Notes: generated from the sequence alone by a model not told the origin. 64,000 bases of DNA from Candidozyma auris (GCF_003013715.1 NC_072817.1:124001-188000); one strand, 5' to 3'. Shown: positions 8,583-18,448, counted from the stretch's first letter. Numbers and translations: made by a program.

Positions 8583-10166
8583 TTATTCGTCCTTGACCTT
8601 CATGCCCCGGTTTCTTCTCAACTTGTTGACAAAAGTGTCCTCTATCGTACGTCTTTCATTCATCAAAAACACTAGAAGGCAAGTGAAACAAATGCATGCA
8701 CTGATGAAAAATTCTTGAAAGGAAGTGGTGTGAGAGCCGAGAAGCTGGGATTGAAGAACGTAAGCAAAGACAGAATAGCCTATAGGCGATGCCGTTCTGC
8801 GGAAAAGAGTGGCGAGGGAAGTCTTGACGCTATGCTTCCGAGCAAAACGAACGTAGGTGAAGGAACAGTAAATGATCCTAAGTGTCATGGAAGTTATATT
8901 GGCGACAATCAAGCCAGTAAGACCCCATCCCCATTGTTTGACCAGAACAATCAGCACAAGAAAGGAGATGAACGTCAGGAATAGCATGAATAATGAGTAA
9001 ACCTTGATTTGCCTGTCGCTCAATATGCTGGTCTGGAAAGCCTCAAGGATACCGTTGAACGCCATAAATGGGAGGTACAAAATGTATTGCGGGAACAAGG
9101 CAAACAACTCTGAGCTCCTCCATGCCGCACTTCGTCCAAGTAAGATCCGAAGAAGAAATTCCCCATTGAAGGTGCCGCCCAAAAGTAAAAGGATGCTAAA
9201 ATACATGTAAAACGCTAGGAGATTCTCCATGGTAGTGAAAGCTGTTTTAGCCGAGGGTGTTTCAGCAGCAAACACTTTTGTAAACAGATTTCTAAGCATT
9301 TCCTCCACAGGTAAGAACACTATGCGAGCTATCATAGACCCGTAATTGCTGATCACAGCGTATGTTCCTTGTTGCGAGACATCAAAAAGGTACCCCATCA
9401 TGATTTTGTCTCCCTCTGTCAATACAAGTTTAAAGAGCATTTGGAAAAATAAAGTGAAGTATAGTTTGGTAAGACTCGGATCAAAAAGAAAGACTTTCTT
9501 ATTCTCGGTCACCTTTGCAGGTCTGGACACACGGAAGTTGAAACGACGCATATACCCTACCACTGTGACCAAAGCATATGCCAACTGGCCCAAAAGAAAA
9601 GACAAAACAGCCCAACCTCTTTGGTTATCAGAGATATAGCTTTTACTCCATGTCACACAAGCAAAGGTGACGAAGCACTTTGCAAACACTGCAATGCTCT
9701 CGATGGTAGATCTCGCTTCAAAGTCTAAAGCGTACTGGGTCAATGCATACAACGGCTCCACTGCCAATTCTAGCATTATCAGGATCACAAGCAAAAGTAT
9801 TCCCCACGATCGGAGAGGTACGAAAAAGGATGTGTTCAACACATTTGTGTCCTTGACAATATAGTACCCACCAATGCATAGCGGAACGCTTATGGATAAG
9901 GGCACGTATGCAAAATTAACAATTTTTTGCCGGATGACTCCCTCAGAACTACCTGTTGCTCTTTGAATGGTCAATCTTTCAGATTCTCGACAGAAAAAGA
10001 GGGCAAAAGACACGTAGAACTCGAAAACAGCCACTACCCCCATCACCTCAGGCGAGATGCTTCCCACAAGCAACTGATTGGAGACAAAAGTAAGGAGTTT
10101 GGTTAGTAGCTGGCCGAGAATTAGAAAGGTTGCTCCCCAGGCCAGAGGACCCGCAGCAGCCGCCAT
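8583..10166 (-). CDS. RFT1: Rft1, ER oligosaccharide-lipid translocation protein
   Basis: Rft1 is an ER multi-pass membrane protein required for N-glycosylation, proposed to help flip Man5GlcNAc2-PP-dolichol into the lumen (direct flippase activity is disputed). The 527-residue protein starts with a conserved segment resembling family members (LLTKLLTFVSNQLLVGSISPEVMGV) and has roughly 12 hydrophobic segments in MOP-superfamily style, including the RESERLTIQRA loop. Length is close to yeast Rft1 (574 aa). The short basic C-terminus (RNRGMKVKDE) faces the cytosol. It is divergent from the HAP3-type gene across about 300 bp. Confidence 0.94.
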   Translation of the reverse strand: MAAAAGPLAWGATFLILGQLLTKLLTFVSNQLLVGSISPEVMGVVAVFEFYVSFALFFCRESERLTIQRATGSSEGVIRQKIVNFAYVPLSISVPLCIGGYYIVKDTNVLNTSFFVPLRSWGILLLVILIMLELAVEPLYALTQYALDFEARSTIESIAVFAKCFVTFACVTWSKSYISDNQRGWAVLSFLLGQLAYALVTVVGYMRRFNFRVSRPAKVTENKKVFLFDPSLTKLYFTLFFQMLFKLVLTEGDKIMMGYLFDVSQQGTYAVISNYGSMIARIVFLPVEEMLRNLFTKVFAAETPSAKTAFTTMENLLAFYMYFSILLLLGGTFNGEFLLRILLGRSAAWRSSELFALFPQYILYLPFMAFNGILEAFQTSILSDRQIKVYSLFMLFLTFISFLVLIVLVKQWGWGLTGLIVANITSMTLRIIYCSFTYVRFARKHSVKTSLATLFRRTASPIGYSVFAYVLQSQLLGSHTTSFQEFFISACICFTCLLVFLMNERRTIEDTFVNKLRRNRGMKVKDE

Positions 10167-10468
10167 AGTATATACGATGCTGTCAAGTCTAGTGTGCCTC
10201 TATTATTTAGACTGTGCAGTAAATCGAGTAATAATAGTGAGACCAGTCTGGGGGAAGAAACGGGCGTGCGCACCTCAAAGTATCCGAAGTAAAGACCTCC
10301 ACATCGTTGACTCGCTTCCTACGTCACATTAAGCCAGTCACAGCGTAGCTAATCGTCATACCGGGCCCAGGCGAGAAACATAAGCTACAGTCACCCAAAC
10401 TTATACTACTGCTGAGCCCTCAAGATTTGACATTTTTTCGGGCCACATAAAACGACTATTGACCTTTC
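10167..10468. other. Divergent promoter RFT1 / HAP3-type gene
   Basis: 302 bp shared upstream region. No copy of the recurrent promoter word was seen here. Confidence 0.5.
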
Positions 10469-11383
10469 ATGAGTTTTAGTATCACCAAAGAAGAGGCTGA
10501 CAATGCTGCGTCTAACAGTCCGGATATCGAGCTAAGAGAACAGGACCGTTGGCTCCCCATAGCCAACGTGGCCAGGCTCATGAAGTACACGTTACCAGCC
10601 ACAGCGAAAGTCAGCAAGGACGCCAAAGAATGCATGCAAGAGTGTGTTTCAGAATTTATTTCATTTATAACAAGTGAGGCCAGCGACAAGTGTCTCAGGG
10701 ACAAGAGGAAAACGATCAACGGCGAAGATATACTATACTCAATGCATGATCTAGGATTTGAAAACTATGCTGAGGTGCTCAAAATTTATTTGGCCAAGTA
10801 TCGAGAGCAGCAGGCGCTAAAACAAGAGCGTGGAGAAACCAAGGTTTCTAAAAAACTGGCGAAGAAAAGGGAAGCTCTGCTACAAGAAGAAGTCAACGTC
10901 AAGGCCGAAGATACGCCGACTCACAACGAGTTTGCGGACCACAACGGTCCCAATTCCCACGAGGCTGACGGCCAAAATGTTGATCAGACAGTTCACGAGC
11001 AGCACCAAAACCATATATCCTCGCTAGGGTATGAAGGTCAAGAGAAACACGGACATTCCCCAGATTATTTCCAACAATACAATGCTGAAGAAAATGGATC
11101 CCATAACGGGCCAGATCACAACGACATGAACTTGAAGGATGATCTCAATGTCGAGGTGAATCTAGATCAGGATCACAATATAGATGAGGACCATAACATA
11201 GCTCTTGAGGATGAAAGATATAGTGGCTTCATCAATGGTCAAGAAGAAGGCGACTTGCCCAACTCGAACAGAGAGCACTCAAAATCACACAGCCAATCTG
11301 ACAATGGGAATGTCGATGATTTGAGTAAGTTGGCTGCACATGAAGATTTGGACCTTTCAATGGCTGACCGTGATTACTATTAA
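10469..11383 (+). CDS. HAP3: HAP3/NF-YB subunit of the CCAAT-binding factor, long tail
   Basis: Histone-fold subunit that pairs with Hap5 and recruits Hap2 to CCAAT boxes; in CTG yeasts the complex controls respiration and iron genes. Residues about 22-115 carry the full NF-YB core: [58 protein letters not shown] and [14 protein letters not shown]. The remaining 190 residues form an acidic, His/Asn/Asp-rich disordered tail not present in yeast Hap3 (144 aa). CTG yeasts have two HAP3-like genes (HAP31/HAP32), and which one this is cannot be told. It is convergent with HRD1, with 19 bp between stops. Confidence 0.9.
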   Translation: MSFSITKEEADNAASNSPDIELREQDRWLPIANVARLMKYTLPATAKVSKDAKECMQECVSEFISFITSEASDKCLRDKRKTINGEDILYSMHDLGFENYAEVLKIYLAKYREQQALKQERGETKVSKKLAKKREALLQEEVNVKAEDTPTHNEFADHNGPNSHEADGQNVDQTVHEQHQNHISSLGYEGQEKHGHSPDYFQQYNAEENGSHNGPDHNDMNLKDDLNVEVNLDQDHNIDEDHNIALEDERYSGFINGQEEGDLPNSNREHSKSHSQSDNGNVDDLSKLAAHEDLDLSMADRDYY

Positions 11384-11402
11384 GCTGAACCTATTTAATT
11401 GG

Positions 11403-12476
11403 CTATATTTTCTTGCGACATACAGGGCAAGTGGGTGATAGCTCAAGCCATCGAAGTAAACAGTCAAGATGAAAGCCGTGACCGCACGGCTGCACTCTTC
11501 TGACGTTTGTCACAGGGGTCATAGCAAGATCCTCGTAGCAAATAATACATTTATGCTTGAGGGTAGCCTTTGTTGGCTTCTGAAGTCTTTGTATCATAAG
11601 CTCCTTCTTGCGAAAGTTGACAAGATTTCTCGTTTTGATCACTGCAACTTTTAAGCTGTCATAGGATGAAGGAATAGTGTGGATGGGAAAAGTGTAATAA
11701 TACATGAAAATTAAAGTGAAGATGCAAGACATGACGAAACGGAGGACATTTAAGATGAATTCTGCCACAAACATAATTCGTAGTTTGCGCTTTTTAAAAG
11801 CCTCCAGGTTCTGGGGACCCTTTTTAGACTCTATCAGGTTAAGAATAAACTGTAGAAGTGTGACAAAGGTCAAAGGCGACTGGTTTATGATTTCGAATCC
11901 AAAAATTGTCACCAAGACGTTTTCACTCAGATGATTCTTCATGATTATGTCCTGAAAATACTGAAATATGAGAAGCCCCTCAATTAATAATATAAGAAGA
12001 ATGCCCAGAACAAGTCGTAGCTGGATATGTCTTCCAGTAAATGTGGCTTGGATCACCTCCGGGTTGCAATATAGCGTATGGACCCTATCTGAAGTCAAAT
12101 AATGGAAATACTTTACGAGCAACACGCAAAAAAATAGTAGGGCATACTTTAACACTTCCTTCTGGATATCAAAAAAGCTCGATGTGGTATTATAGAAGAC
12201 AAGTAGACCAAACACGAATTCCCAAGCGGTGTAACCAGCCTTATTCTTTAGAATCCTCACCTCACTGGCGGTCAATTTACCAAAGATAGCCCATTTTACA
12301 AAGTTGGCGAACACAAAGACAGCTATCACGACAAAGTGGGTGAACTTGAACTTGAATGAGTAAGTGGCGTTGACAAAATCACTTAGTCTCCCACCTCCAT
12401 AGTTCTTATGATAAAGCGCTAGAGCAGCGCCAAGCGACCCCAACACTGTTTTTCGGGATGCGTGGAGATTTGGCAT
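11403..12476 (-). CDS. HRD1: Hrd1-type ER membrane E3 ubiquitin ligase, short form
   Basis: Hrd1 forms the ER retrotranslocation channel and ubiquitinates misfolded proteins in ERAD. The 357-residue protein has several membrane segments between about residues 45 and 275, the family block GKLTASEVRILKNKAGYTAW followed by KYFHYLTSDRVHTL, a lysine-rich cytosolic linker, and a C-terminal RING-H2 (CIICYEDL then CGHGFHLDCLLRW then CPVC). The stop comes five residues after the last RING cysteine (CRKKI). The cytosolic tail that follows the RING in yeast Hrd1 (551 aa) is absent, as is the long acidic loop. The assignment rests on the membrane block plus the RING; another ER RING ligase is less likely. 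Confidence 0.8.
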   Translation of the reverse strand: MPNLHASRKTVLGSLGAALALYHKNYGGGRLSDFVNATYSFKFKFTHFVVIAVFVFANFVKWAIFGKLTASEVRILKNKAGYTAWEFVFGLLVFYNTTSSFFDIQKEVLKYALLFFCVLLVKYFHYLTSDRVHTLYCNPEVIQATFTGRHIQLRLVLGILLILLIEGLLIFQYFQDIIMKNHLSENVLVTIFGFEIINQSPLTFVTLLQFILNLIESKKGPQNLEAFKKRKLRIMFVAEFILNVLRFVMSCIFTLIFMYYYTFPIHTIPSSYDSLKVAVIKTRNLVNFRKKELMIQRLQKPTKATLKHKCIICYEDLAMTPVTNVRRVQPCGHGFHLDCLLRWLELSPTCPVCRKKI

Positions 12477-13726
12477 CTATGGGACATAAAGACGAGGAGC
12501 AGCAGGAAGATGTGAAGTAGTTGATGGTTTTCGCGATAAATGCGAGAAAGATAAGAAGGCTGAAGAGTTTGCACTTATCAGACCGTTTACATAAGAATAA
12601 GGATGCTCAGAGAGTCAGATCAATTCGAATTAAATTGAATCCCTTGAAACTGGTATTCAGCATTCGGCGTTTCACCGTGGTCCTCAACGTGCCACTTGCT
12701 GAGTATCGCAGACTGCGCCTCTGGAGTCTGGGGTAACCGAGGAACTCAAGCAACAATCGATCAAGAGGACTATAAATCAACCGTAGTCATTTCATTCGTA
12801 TATATTTTATATCATATTGGGTCAATCATATGCTTGAAATATTCGGATAATAATAGCTCTGTCACTTGCCACGGAAGTGTGCCAGGAAACTTTGCGCAAC
12901 CAATGAGGCGATGATCTTCACTTGCAGCAGCCAAGAAGAAGACCACTTCAGAGGATGAGAAGTTGGGATGGTGGTCTTGGGAGGCTGCTACTCTACCAAG
13001 TTGATTCTCGGTGCTCAAATGAAAAATGCAGAAAATTTGTAGATATAACTGTGTGGTGTTGTTTACTGAAAGTGCTCGCAGCCACTTTGCAACCAGTGCC
13101 AGCAGTCAAACGGGATTCTTACACTATGATTTCCTTCCACTTCTTTCTCATAGCGAGAGAAAGATAATTGATTTCAGTTGAACTTGGAGCTCTACCAGTT
13201 TTTGGTCTTAATTTACAGACGTCGCTTGCTAGTGTAAACATATGGGAGGAGGCAGGCTCTGCAGTTAGTTAGATTTGAATAAAGCTTGAAATTGACCTTA
13301 ACACGAGGTGGCTTACATAAGTTGACTTGGATTCTCCTTACTGACGCACAATTGCACGTTGAGCAGTATCTACAGATGTGGTCGCTTTCCTCACCTCTAG
13401 TAGTGACGTCTGCGAAACAATAGAAGAGGAGTTTAAGTCTTTGTCCTTGGCTCCTCATATAGATTGCATCGCGGAGTTTGCAGCCATTTGTAGTTACCGA
13501 GACAGGATAACGTTTCAATGCAAATCAGGATAATATGTCTGATGAAATTCGAAATCGTCCTTTTTGAGACCCCCAGAAGCGTTCTTATCTCTCGTATACA
13601 ATTCGGTTTCCCCTGATATTGTCTACTTTTATCAGCTTGCGTGGGCGATGCCCTTCCCTGCCTGAGTCGCAGTTTTTGCGATTTTTCAGCTGTATGCGAA
13701 GACGACTTTTGCAACTGCTAGCTACC
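12477..13726. other. Long intergenic region between HRD1 and NCL1
   Basis: About 1.25 kb between two outward-facing genes. Short frames on both strands lack ATG starts or family resemblance; a 68-codon minus frame (12812-13018) begins only at TTG. The recurrent promoter word appears in degenerate form at 13077-13100 (CTCGCAGCCA and TTTGCAACCA) and at 13476. Confidence 0.5.
13476..13486 (-). promoter_or_regulatory. Recurrent promoter word, two mismatches
   Basis: GTTTGCAGCCA, a weak relative of the recurrent word on the minus strand, 240 bp upstream of the NCL1 start. Confidence 0.3.
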
Positions 13727-15772
13727 ATGGGCAAGAGAAATTTCAAGACTGGTAAAGGCTTCACCAAGAGAGACAAAAAAGAAACTAATGGCAACGGCCA
13801 GTGGACAGACGTGAAAAGGGAAAACGAAAAGTGGGAAAACTACTACAAGTCCTCTGGGCTCATTCCAGACGATGAGTGGGACACTTTCAAAGAACACTGC
13901 CAAAGGGATTTGCCGTTGACGTTCAGAATCACAGGCTCTAGAAAGCACGCATTGGAAGTGAACCAGAAATTCATAGACGACCATGTCTCTAAACTTCAGG
14001 ATGAGGAGTTTGAGGGCCAGAAGCTCGCTCCAAAAAACATTGAGTTCTACCCAGCCAAGTTGGGATGGCAGCTTGATGTGCCCAAATCCGTGATAAGAAA
14101 AAACGCTCAGTTTGCTGATACACAAAGGTTTTTGGTGCTAGAGACCGTGGTGGGCAACATCTCGAGACAAGAGGCTGTTTCTATGATTCCTCCTCTTCTT
14201 ATGGATGTGAAGCCTCATCACGCGGTTTTGGATATGTGTGCTGCTCCAGGATCGAAGACAGCTCAATTGGTCGAGGCCTTGCATGCTAACGATGAGCAGG
14301 AATTGGCATCGGGCTTTGTTATTGCTAACGACTCTGACTACAAGAGATCCCACATGTTAGTGCACCAGGTCAAGAGACTCAACTCGCCAAATTTTTTGGT
14401 GGTGAACCACGACGCGCTGATGTTTCCTAGAATTAATATCGATGGTCAAATCGTCAAGTTTGATAGAATCTTGTGTGATGTGCCTTGCTCCGGTGATGGT
14501 ACCATGAGAAAGAACGTCAATATATGGAAGGATTTCACTGTGGGCAATGGATTGGGATTGCACTCTTTGCAAGTGAACATTTTGAACAGAGGTTTGCAGT
14601 TGTTGAAACCTGGTGGACGTCTTGTGTACTCTACATGCTCCATGTCTCCAATCGAGAACGAAGCTGTTGTTGCTGAAGCGATGAGAAAGTGGAATGACAC
14701 CGTGAAGATAAAGGATTGCTCTGAGGAGTTGCCTGGTCTTAAGAGACGTCCAGGTGTCAGCAATTGGAAAGTCTACGGTAAAGACATGAATGTACGTGAG
14801 AAAGGCGATGAGTCTGTGCCTGCCAGTGCATTCCCACCATCTGAGGAGGAGGCTAAGCAATTCCACTTAGACCGTTGCATCAGAGTTTACCCACATTTGC
14901 AAAATACTGGTGGATTTTTCATAACAGTATTCGAAAAGGAGGGTACCGACAATCAAAAGGGTGCTAAAAGAGCGGCCTCTACCGAGGCTGAGGTGGATTC
15001 CAAGAAACAAAAGATTGAGCCTAGCGCTGAAGCTCCACAGAAAAAGCAGAAGGCTCCACGAATTGCCAATGAAGAGCCGTTTGTTTTTCTCGACCCCGAG
15101 AATGATCAGTTGAAGCTGTGCTGGGAATTTTACGGGATCAACGATAAGTTTCCTAAAAACACTGCGTTGGTCAGAAACGCCATGGGGGAACCAGCTCGTG
15201 TAATCTACTACGTGAGCCCATCAATTGCAAGCATTTTGAAGATCGAAGAACAAAAATTGAAACTTGTTCACGCCGGTATTAAGATGTTCACCGTTCAAAG
15301 AAACGATAGCAGTAACTGTCCTTGGAGAGTACAAAGCGAATCCTTGCATACGCTCAAGAACTTCTTGAGTGGCTCCAGAAGCTTGTTCTGTAATACAAAT
15401 ATCTTGCAGGTTCTTCTTCAGGAAGCCTTCCTTAAGATCGAGACACTCAGAGAGACCGGCCTTGATAATGAGTTCTGCGATAAGCTAGAAGGCATCAGCG
15501 AAGGATGCTTGTTTTTGACAGTCAAAAGAGAAGGGCTAGAGGATGCTATTTTCCCATTGTGGAAGGGTAGATCCAACGTTAACTTGATGGTAAACAAGCA
15601 GGACACTCAGGAGTTACTCATGAGACTCTTTAACATCGCAACGTCTGCTAAGGATGAGGGAAAGGAAAAGAAGCACCAGAAAGAAATCGAGTCGAAGAGA
15701 AGCTCTGAGCAACCTGAGGAGATGAAGGAAGAAAGCAACAACAAGAGCAAAGACGCGGAAACCGAGGCTTGA
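13727..15772 (+). CDS. NCL1: tRNA (cytosine-5-)-methyltransferase Ncl1/Trm4
   Basis: Methylates C34, C40, C48 and C49 in tRNAs in the nucleus. The 681-residue protein begins MGKRNFKTGKGF and then carries DLPLTFRITGSRKHA, like yeast Ncl1. The SAM-binding motif is LDMCAAPGSKTAQL, the releasing-cysteine motif IV is CDVPCSGDGTMRKN, and the nucleophile motif VI is YSTCSMSPIENEAV. A lysine-rich tail follows the PUA-like region. The frame stays open upstream with another ATG at 13694 that would add 11 residues (MRRRLLQLLAT); the ATG at 13727 matches the family start. Yeast Ncl1 is 684 aa, so length is typical. Confidence 0.96.
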   Translation: MGKRNFKTGKGFTKRDKKETNGNGQWTDVKRENEKWENYYKSSGLIPDDEWDTFKEHCQRDLPLTFRITGSRKHALEVNQKFIDDHVSKLQDEEFEGQKLAPKNIEFYPAKLGWQLDVPKSVIRKNAQFADTQRFLVLETVVGNISRQEAVSMIPPLLMDVKPHHAVLDMCAAPGSKTAQLVEALHANDEQELASGFVIANDSDYKRSHMLVHQVKRLNSPNFLVVNHDALMFPRINIDGQIVKFDRILCDVPCSGDGTMRKNVNIWKDFTVGNGLGLHSLQVNILNRGLQLLKPGGRLVYSTCSMSPIENEAVVAEAMRKWNDTVKIKDCSEELPGLKRRPGVSNWKVYGKDMNVREKGDESVPASAFPPSEEEAKQFHLDRCIRVYPHLQNTGGFFITVFEKEGTDNQKGAKRAASTEAEVDSKKQKIEPSAEAPQKKQKAPRIANEEPFVFLDPENDQLKLCWEFYGINDKFPKNTALVRNAMGEPARVIYYVSPSIASILKIEEQKLKLVHAGIKMFTVQRNDSSNCPWRVQSESLHTLKNFLSGSRSLFCNTNILQVLLQEAFLKIETLRETGLDNEFCDKLEGISEGCLFLTVKREGLEDAIFPLWKGRSNVNLMVNKQDTQELLMRLFNIATSAKDEGKEKKHQKEIESKRSSEQPEEMKEESNNKSKDAETEA

Positions 15773-15846
15773 TTGGGATGTGTGTTAGAGAGTTGTATGT
15801 TTAACATTGTATAGGCATGGTCATTCTCGTTACTTGTATAAAGTTA

Positions 15847-16761
15847 TCAATCGTCAACGGGTTCAGAATTCTCTGAACTCGAGCTACCTGAGTCCGAGCT
15901 GGAGCTAGAGGTATCACTTGATTCTTCAGACGAAGACTCATTCGATTCATCTGGAAGATCAGCTTTGGTTGTGTTGTGAGGCACTATTTTTTGAGATACC
16001 TCGGCATTTGAAACGGAGGATGAAGACGAATCCAGTTCCGAGCTTGAAATAGACGTAGCATCTGAAATAGTGCTGCCACCTACTCCGGATTCCAGTTCCG
16101 AAGTTTGAATCGCATGATGCTGGTCATTTTCTTCGTTTTCTTCGCTTTCACTTGTGACATCATGATCCTCATCGCTAGGCTCTAGATCTAGAGATATTAT
16201 ATCTGACTCCTCAGACTCAACGTCTTGGGTGTAATTTCCCAAAGCATCAAGCTCGTGCTGCTCATCCCTCGGTAGCATCTCGCCATCCATGTTCATCTCA
16301 GGCTCAGCAAACATTTTAGCAAAGTCGTCTGTCACAAGCTCGTCTGCCCACTGCTCCACAAGCATACCCAAACTGAGCAATGCTGTTTCGTCACAACTGT
16401 GTTCTTGTAGACCGCTATAACTGCTGTAGTAATGAAGGGCACGTAGTAGATCACTCAGCGGAAGGTTTTTGATTTCTTCCCTTCGAGGAGTTGGGATTTT
16501 CAAAGCCAGCGGCTTCACTGCTTCTAGTATATCGTCTGGTCCAATTGGGGTTCCTTTGTCTATGAAAATGTCCTCGTAATCAGAAGCCTCGGTGTCCACG
16601 ATAATTTTCCTCTGCTTGTTCTTTGTGAAAGATGCCTCGTGGTGTTTGGACCGTAGCACGGCATCAGTGTCTATTTGAGCGTCTTTCACATACTTGTCAT
16701 TGCAAGCATCAAAAACATTAGCACACCAGAGCTGTCTAAAGCTCGGTTTGTGCTTTTTCAT
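15847..16761 (-). CDS. RRN10: Rrn10-like subunit of the RNA polymerase I upstream activating factor
   Basis: UAF binds the rDNA promoter with histones H3/H4 and recruits core factor for Pol I. Residues about 60-140 contain a block like yeast Rrn10: a PIGPDDILEAV lead, PTPRREEIKNLP, then DLLRALHYYSS and CDETALLSLGMLVEQWADEL. The remaining 160 residues are a very acidic, serine-rich tail (runs of S, D and E) with no counterpart in yeast Rrn10 (145 aa). The frame is open to 16848, but the Met at 16761 (MKKHKPSFRQ) is the sensible start given the divergent gene at 16868. Assignment is by motif recollection, moderately sure; the domain could also be a diverged relative. Confidence 0.58.
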   Translation of the reverse strand: MKKHKPSFRQLWCANVFDACNDKYVKDAQIDTDAVLRSKHHEASFTKNKQRKIIVDTEASDYEDIFIDKGTPIGPDDILEAVKPLALKIPTPRREEIKNLPLSDLLRALHYYSSYSGLQEHSCDETALLSLGMLVEQWADELVTDDFAKMFAEPEMNMDGEMLPRDEQHELDALGNYTQDVESEESDIISLDLEPSDEDHDVTSESEENEENDQHHAIQTSELESGVGGSTISDATSISSSELDSSSSSVSNAEVSQKIVPHNTTKADLPDESNESSSEESSDTSSSSSDSGSSSSENSEPVDD

Positions 16762-16867
16762 AGTACTGGTGCATCTGAGCAGAGATGAACCTACTCCAGG
16801 TAGAGAAGCGCGAAACCAAAACACAAACAGCATAATACTACCACACATTGAATCTACAGCTATAACT

Positions 16868-17914
16868 ATGGAGTTCTTAACTGAGGAGCACTATAGACTC
16901 AAAAGCAAACTCAGGGACCTTGATCATCAGGAGGAATTGAGAAAGTCTCTTATACGACTATGCGCATATAAGCTGGTCTGTCTCTCAAAGAAAGGTAAGG
17001 GAGGCGAGACATTAAAGCCGGTAGAGCCTGTTAACGCTAATGCACTTACAGAGAAGGTTCACGACTACGAGCGAAGAGTATCTGTTCTAAAACAACAGCT
17101 ATCAACAAAGGAGAAAGTACACGAGGCCATGGTTGACGAGCTCAGGAACACGATAGCTGATTTGAACAGGCAGTTGGAGAGCCAGAGACAGACGGCTCCC
17201 TCAATCACTGGGGTCTCGAAGAGAAGCAGTCTGTTTCTTTCACCGCCAACTTCGGCTCGTCACTTCAAATCCATGCCCCAAGTACCTCAATTCACTGATC
17301 ACAGTTTCTTCTCTCCAAATGACACAAAGCTGGTATTTAGTAAGCTGGTGTTCTCGCCTGTGCTTTCAAGGCCCAGTCTGGCGGCTTCAAGGGCTCCGCC
17401 ATTGGGTTCAAAGGCAAAAATGCTCAGGGAGAGCCTAGCGTCGCTGGCACACGAGGATGTGTCTAAACTGCCGCTGGAACCTCCTCCAGCCAATGTATTC
17501 TCGTCGCCAGCTTCCTCAGCAGAAGCCACGCCCGTTAAACAGGGGCCTAATGGCGTTGATGTTAGCAACATTGAGGCTAACCTGACGGCAATCAACGACA
17601 ACAGCACCGTTGACGAAGATGAGAGTTTCCGAAGCGCAAGCGCCGACTTGCTGAGTCGACAAATCGCAATCCCAGGAAAAAGCAGGAAGTCGAAGATCAG
17701 GCTTCTATCGTCCGAAGCCACGCGGGTGCCGCTGAATCACATCAAGAAAAGCTTACTTGTAGAGGATGAGGAGATCAACTCGCTTGATTTCTATAACGAT
17801 GCTAATTTTGCCGAGGATAATCACTCTTCGCCCTTGAAACCTGCCAAGAGGCCTCGTGAGGAGTCTGAGGAGCCCGAGGAAACTCCCAGAAAGAAGCATG
17901 TTTTCAAGATATAA
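16868..17914 (+). CDS. Coiled-coil nuclear protein, possibly Lrs4-like
   Basis: A 348-residue protein with two N-terminal coiled-coil stretches (about residues 5-40 and 60-105, heptads such as YERRVSVLKQQLSTKEKV), then a long serine/proline-rich disordered middle and a basic C-terminus ending RKKHVFKI. I do not recognise it firmly. The architecture (short N-terminal coiled coil, disordered body, conserved basic end) resembles the monopolin/cohibin subunit Lrs4, which acts at rDNA and kinetochores; divergence from an RRN10-like rDNA gene is suggestive but not evidence. The frame is open to 16694, but the first suitable ATG past the divergent RRN10-like start is 16868. Confidence 0.6.
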   Translation: MEFLTEEHYRLKSKLRDLDHQEELRKSLIRLCAYKLVCLSKKGKGGETLKPVEPVNANALTEKVHDYERRVSVLKQQLSTKEKVHEAMVDELRNTIADLNRQLESQRQTAPSITGVSKRSSLFLSPPTSARHFKSMPQVPQFTDHSFFSPNDTKLVFSKLVFSPVLSRPSLAASRAPPLGSKAKMLRESLASLAHEDVSKLPLEPPPANVFSSPASSAEATPVKQGPNGVDVSNIEANLTAINDNSTVDEDESFRSASADLLSRQIAIPGKSRKSKIRLLSSEATRVPLNHIKKSLLVEDEEINSLDFYNDANFAEDNHSSPLKPAKRPREESEEPEETPRKKHVFKI

Positions 17915-18052
17915 GGCGCTATTCACCCAAGTTACCTCAAGCTATGAAACACTCTCGAAGAGCATAATTAAAGCTGCTCAAAGGCTCCTCTTGAACCAAA
18001 TCTGTTTTCATCGGGTGCACGCCCATCGCAAATATGTGTACTGTCACAACGG

Positions 18053-18063
18053 TGGCTGCGAAA
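18053..18063 (+). promoter_or_regulatory. Recurrent 11-bp promoter word, exact copy
   Basis: Exact TGGCTGCGAAA, 385 bp upstream of the PIM1 start and 138 bp after the stop of the coiled-coil gene. Confidence 0.6.
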
Positions 18064-18318
18064 AGCACCAACTGATATGCTCGGACACTCTTCACTAGTC
18101 CGCAGACAGTGCTATTAGATAACATAGGGAGATGACATAGGGTGAGAACCTTGCTAACCTAGATTCTATCTGAATCACAGCGTAATACTATCTGACGAAC
18201 TTCGGCGTAATATTACAAACTTTCATTTTTTGTCTTTCTAAGCTTCAAAACTGTAGCATTGGCATCCGATCTCGCGAACAATCCGCGACTTATCGGACTC
18301 ACAGAATTTGAGTCGAGG

Positions 18319-18326
18319 TCACGTGA
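18319..18326. promoter_or_regulatory. E-box, Cbf1-type site
   Basis: Palindromic TCACGTGA upstream of PIM1. This is the established core for Cbf1 (and other bHLH factors) in CTG-clade yeasts; function here is inferred. Confidence 0.5.
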
Positions 18327-18448
18327 GCTTCTGAGCACTTCTTCGACAGAAATGCTCCCAGCACATTACAAATCGTATTGACTTCCGCCACTCAAGCATC
18401 ATCCAAACCAGCCCCACCAAAACAAACGCTACCAAACAATAAAGCGTT

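Larger units (their letters stand above)
17915..18448. other. PIM1 promoter region
   Basis: 534 bp. Contains an exact copy of the recurrent promoter word (18053) and a TCACGTGA E-box (18319-18326), 122 bp before the PIM1 start codon. No gene seen. Confidence 0.6.

Noticed and set aside
8393..8596. 67-codon frame overlapping the 3' end of RFT1
   Set aside because: Overlaps RFT1 end and is rich in random hydrophobics; no support.
12812..13018. 68-codon minus frame between HRD1 and NCL1
   Set aside because: Starts only at TTG and no splice acceptor with a good branch site was found upstream.
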